Shown: positions 40,621-42,378 of the stretch, one piece after another
How positions within the stretch are numbered: position 1 is the first letter of the stretch
How the letters are laid out: each line of letters opens with the position of its first letter
NCBI RefSeq assembly: GCF_000620765.1
Contig: NZ_JIAK01000025.1
Location: forward strand, 1 to 42,378
Length of the DNA stretch: 42,378 nt
Source: Desulfovermiculus halophilus DSM 18834
GTDB lineage: Bacteria > Desulfobacterota > Desulfovibrionia > Desulfovibrionales > Desulfothermaceae
Reading direction: 5' to 3'
The notes under the pieces: generated by a model
Told to the model about the DNA's origin: nothing
The model's input: the letters and a program-made list of their open reading frames with translations, nothing else
The model's database searches: none
Position numbers and translations under genes: made by a program

Positions 40621-41853
40621 ATGGACACTCTGCGCAACGCCCTGCGCCTGCGCGCATACATCGGGGAAAACGATCACTATAACGGAAAACCGTTGTATCA
40701 GGTCATCGTTGAGGAGGCCAAAAGCTACGGACTGGCCGGTGCCACCGCCTTCCGCGGTTTTTTGGGCTTCGGAGCGGGCACCCGGATTCACAGCAGCAAG
40801 ATCCTGCGCCTGTCCGAAGAGCTGCCGGTTATTGTGGATATCGTGGACACCAAGGAACGGATCGAGGCCTTTTGGCCCCATGTGAACGCAATGGTTGCTT
40901 CCGGGACCTTGACTCTGGAGACGGTCCAGGCCGCCTTTCATATGCCCTTGCGGGTCCGGGACGTCATGAGCATGAATCCGGTTACCTTGCATCCGGATGA
41001 CAGCCTGGAGGAAGCGGTCAACCGCCTCCTCAGCCACCAGGTCAAGGCCCTGCCCGTGGTCCGGGACAACAAGGCGGTGGGCATCATTACCGGGGGAGAC
41101 CTTCTGAGCAGGGGAGGACTACAGCTGCGCCTGGATCTGCATCCCCACCTTCCGGACCAGACCCGGCAGGAACAGATGCTCGCCCTGCGCAGCAAGACCG
41201 CCGCAGACGTCATGAGCACACCGGTCCAGACCATCTCCATAACCGCCACCATCCAGGAGGCGGCCAGAGTGATGAGCGCCCGGTCCATCAAACGTCTTCT
41301 GGTGGTCGACGAGCATGGAAACATGGCCGGAATCGTCAGCAGGGTGGATATCCTGCGCACCTTTGTCCGGGCCGCGGACTTTTCAGACCAGCTCCCCGAG
41401 CTCCCCCCGGGATTGGACAATACAGTGGATCAGCTCATGTTCACCGAGGTGGCCACTGTGACTCCCCAGGATGGCCTGCAGGAGGTCGTGCGCAAGATGG
41501 TGCAGACCCCCCTGCGCCGGGTTGTGGTCGTGGACACGGAAGACAACGTCCGGGGGGTCATCCTGGACCGGGACCTGATCTCTCTGTTCAGCCGCAATCG
41601 GGAGCACGGCCTTCTCAGCGGGCTCATCTCCCTGCTGGCCGCCAAACCGGAGTCCCCGACCCTGTTTTCGGGCACCGCCCAGGATGTCATGCGCGAGAGC
41701 GTCTTTTCCGTACCCGAAGGCACCCCGGTCAAGAAGGCCCTGGACCTCATGCTCGACCACGGGATCAAGCGCCTGGTGGTCACCGACGGCCAGGGGCGGC
41801 TTCGGGGCATGATAGACCGGGACGTGACCCTCAAGGCCTTGGGAAGGGCGTAG
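40621..41853 (+). CDS. DUF190 domain with four CBS domains
   Basis: 410 residues; AAGGA lies 6 nt before the ATG. Residues 1-105 are a DUF190 PII-like domain: RLRAYIGENDHYNGKPLYQVIVEEAKSYGL, AGATAFRGFLGFG, LPVIVDIVDTKERIEAFWP. Then four CBS domains: RVRDVMSMNPVTLHPDDSL to VGIITGGDLL, DVMSTPVQTISITATIQEAA to AGIVSRVDIL, QLMFTEVATVTPQDGLQEVV to RGVILDRDLI and DVMRESVFSVPEGTPVKKAL to RGMIDRDVTL. CBS pairs bind adenine nucleotides. DUF190 genes are often beside crcB, as here; its function is not settled. A nucleotide-gated regulator of the fluoride channel is a plausible inference. Confidence 0.9.
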   Translation: MDTLRNALRLRAYIGENDHYNGKPLYQVIVEEAKSYGLAGATAFRGFLGFGAGTRIHSSKILRLSEELPVIVDIVDTKERIEAFWPHVNAMVASGTLTLETVQAAFHMPLRVRDVMSMNPVTLHPDDSLEEAVNRLLSHQVKALPVVRDNKAVGIITGGDLLSRGGLQLRLDLHPHLPDQTRQEQMLALRSKTAADVMSTPVQTISITATIQEAARVMSARSIKRLLVVDEHGNMAGIVSRVDILRTFVRAADFSDQLPELPPGLDNTVDQLMFTEVATVTPQDGLQEVVRKMVQTPLRRVVVVDTEDNVRGVILDRDLISLFSRNREHGLLSGLISLLAAKPESPTLFSGTAQDVMRESVFSVPEGTPVKKALDLMLDHGIKRLVVTDGQGRLRGMIDRDVTLKALGRA

Positions 41854-41909
41854 GACCCGGCCCGTTTGATTGTCGTCTCTCCCTGGGCTCATTACTTTTC
41901 GTATGAAAA

Positions 41910-42098
41910 ACTGTTCTTAGTTAAAAGTTGAGATAATCCAAATCGTTATCGTAATCGAAAGAATAGGTCATTCGGTGCAGCAGGAACCCTCAGTTTATGG
42001 ATATCGATCCCGATAGCGATTACGAACCCGAAGAAAGGAAATCACCACAAACAGATACACAGGACGCTCATTCTTCGCGCCAGTGATCCTCAGCATTA
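41910..42098 (+). repeat. R2 repeat copy 7
   Basis: AACTGTTCTTAGTTAAAAG, GATAATCCAAATCG, ATCGTAATCG hexamers, AAGAATAGGTCATTCGG, GCAGCAGGAACCC, GATCCCGATAGCGATTACG, AAGAAAGGAAATCACCAC and the hairpin GGACGCTCATTC to CGCCAGTGATCC. Confidence 0.8.
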
Positions 42099-42100
42099 TT

Positions 42101-42225
42101 CAGAGATTCTTCGCTCGCAGACTCGCTCAGAATGACAAATAGAAGAATGACAGCTGGCCGTATGCTTCTGATGATCCTCTCTTGTCATTCTGAAGAAGCG
42201 TAGCGACTGAAGAATCTCTTGTAAT
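42101..42225. repeat. R4 inverted pair (CATTCTGA/GAATCTC type)
   Basis: CAGAGATTCTTCGCTCGCAG to CTCAGAATGACA (42101-42136) is mirrored by TGTCATTCTGAAG to GACTGAAGAATCTCTTG (42183-42221). The pair forms a large hairpin of a type common in intergenic DNA. Confidence 0.65.
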
Positions 42226-42280
42226 GATAATCCAATCCTGGGCCTTCCGTACCCCCCCTGAGTACTCGCCGGTCATCTAT

Positions 42281-42378
42281 GGCTCTTCGACCCAGAAAGT
42301 GGAATTGCCTCCATAAGAGTTTGCCGTCTCTTCTGTGTGCCGTGAGCGGCAGGCCCGCACATTTTCTTGGTCCCGCCA
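42281..42378 (+). mobile_element. R1 MITE, left part (runs off the window end)
   Basis: GGCTCTTCGACCCAGAAAG, TGGAATTGCCTCCATAAG, TTTGCCGTCTCTTCTGTG, CCGTGAGCGGCAGGCCC and TTTTCTTGGTCCCGCCA match the left third of the full copy at 30446. Confidence 0.85.

Overview
The window looks like a chromosome segment of a sulfate-reducing, Desulfovibrionales-like member of the Desulfobacterota. This is inferred from the gene content: an exported [NiFe] hydrogenase of the HybO-HybA-HybB-HybC type with its protease, NikR, HypD and HypE, a multi-PAS hybrid kinase with an HD-GYP response regulator, LPS Kdo transferase WaaA and GC-rich codon use. No rRNA or marker gene fixes the species.

Positions 1-6306 form an accessory island. 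It holds the end of an IS21-like element, a NYN-domain nuclease gene with a zinc ribbon, about 2.4 kb of tandem large imperfect hairpins with no credible gene, a small ORF with a strong ribosome-binding site, a RelE/Phd-type toxin-antitoxin pair, a 5'-truncated SRAP (YedK) gene, and only the 3' half of a tRNA-Asp. The tRNA fragment looks like an attachment-site scar at the island edge. The hairpin array is the most unusual object here: repeated modules keep their stem bases and loops while the middle of the stem changes on both sides so that pairing is kept.

Positions 6602-19329 carry housekeeping and regulatory genes: the HD-GYP regulator and hybrid kinase pair, a slipin, a secreted helical protein, a histone-deacetylase-like hydrolase, clpS-clpA, a CYTH protein, a CoA-type Nudix hydrolase, and nikR-folE2 with no intergenic base. 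Positions 20551-28714 are the hydrogenase region: small subunit, FeS protein, NrfD-like membrane protein, large subunit and protease on the plus strand, facing hypD-hypE on the minus strand. NikR nearby fits nickel control, although no operator was recognised.

Positions 28978-41853 hold an HD-domain protein overlapping ddl, waaA, a membrane coiled-coil protein, an ADP-ribosylglycohydrolase, a GNAT-nitrilase fusion, cinA with a flavodoxin-like gene, a cupin, an AI-2E family permease, and crcB with a DUF190/CBS protein.

At least three dispersed repeat families fill the gaps between genes. R1 is a palindromic MITE of about 280 bp with 8-bp target duplications; one copy sits inside an R2 repeat and another supplies the last codons and stop of ddl. 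R2 is a unit of about 190 bp with a variable number of ATCGRD hexamers; one copy splits hybC from hybD. R3 is a GTTCCCACGC hairpin composite. Shorter motifs (R4, R5) recur beside them.
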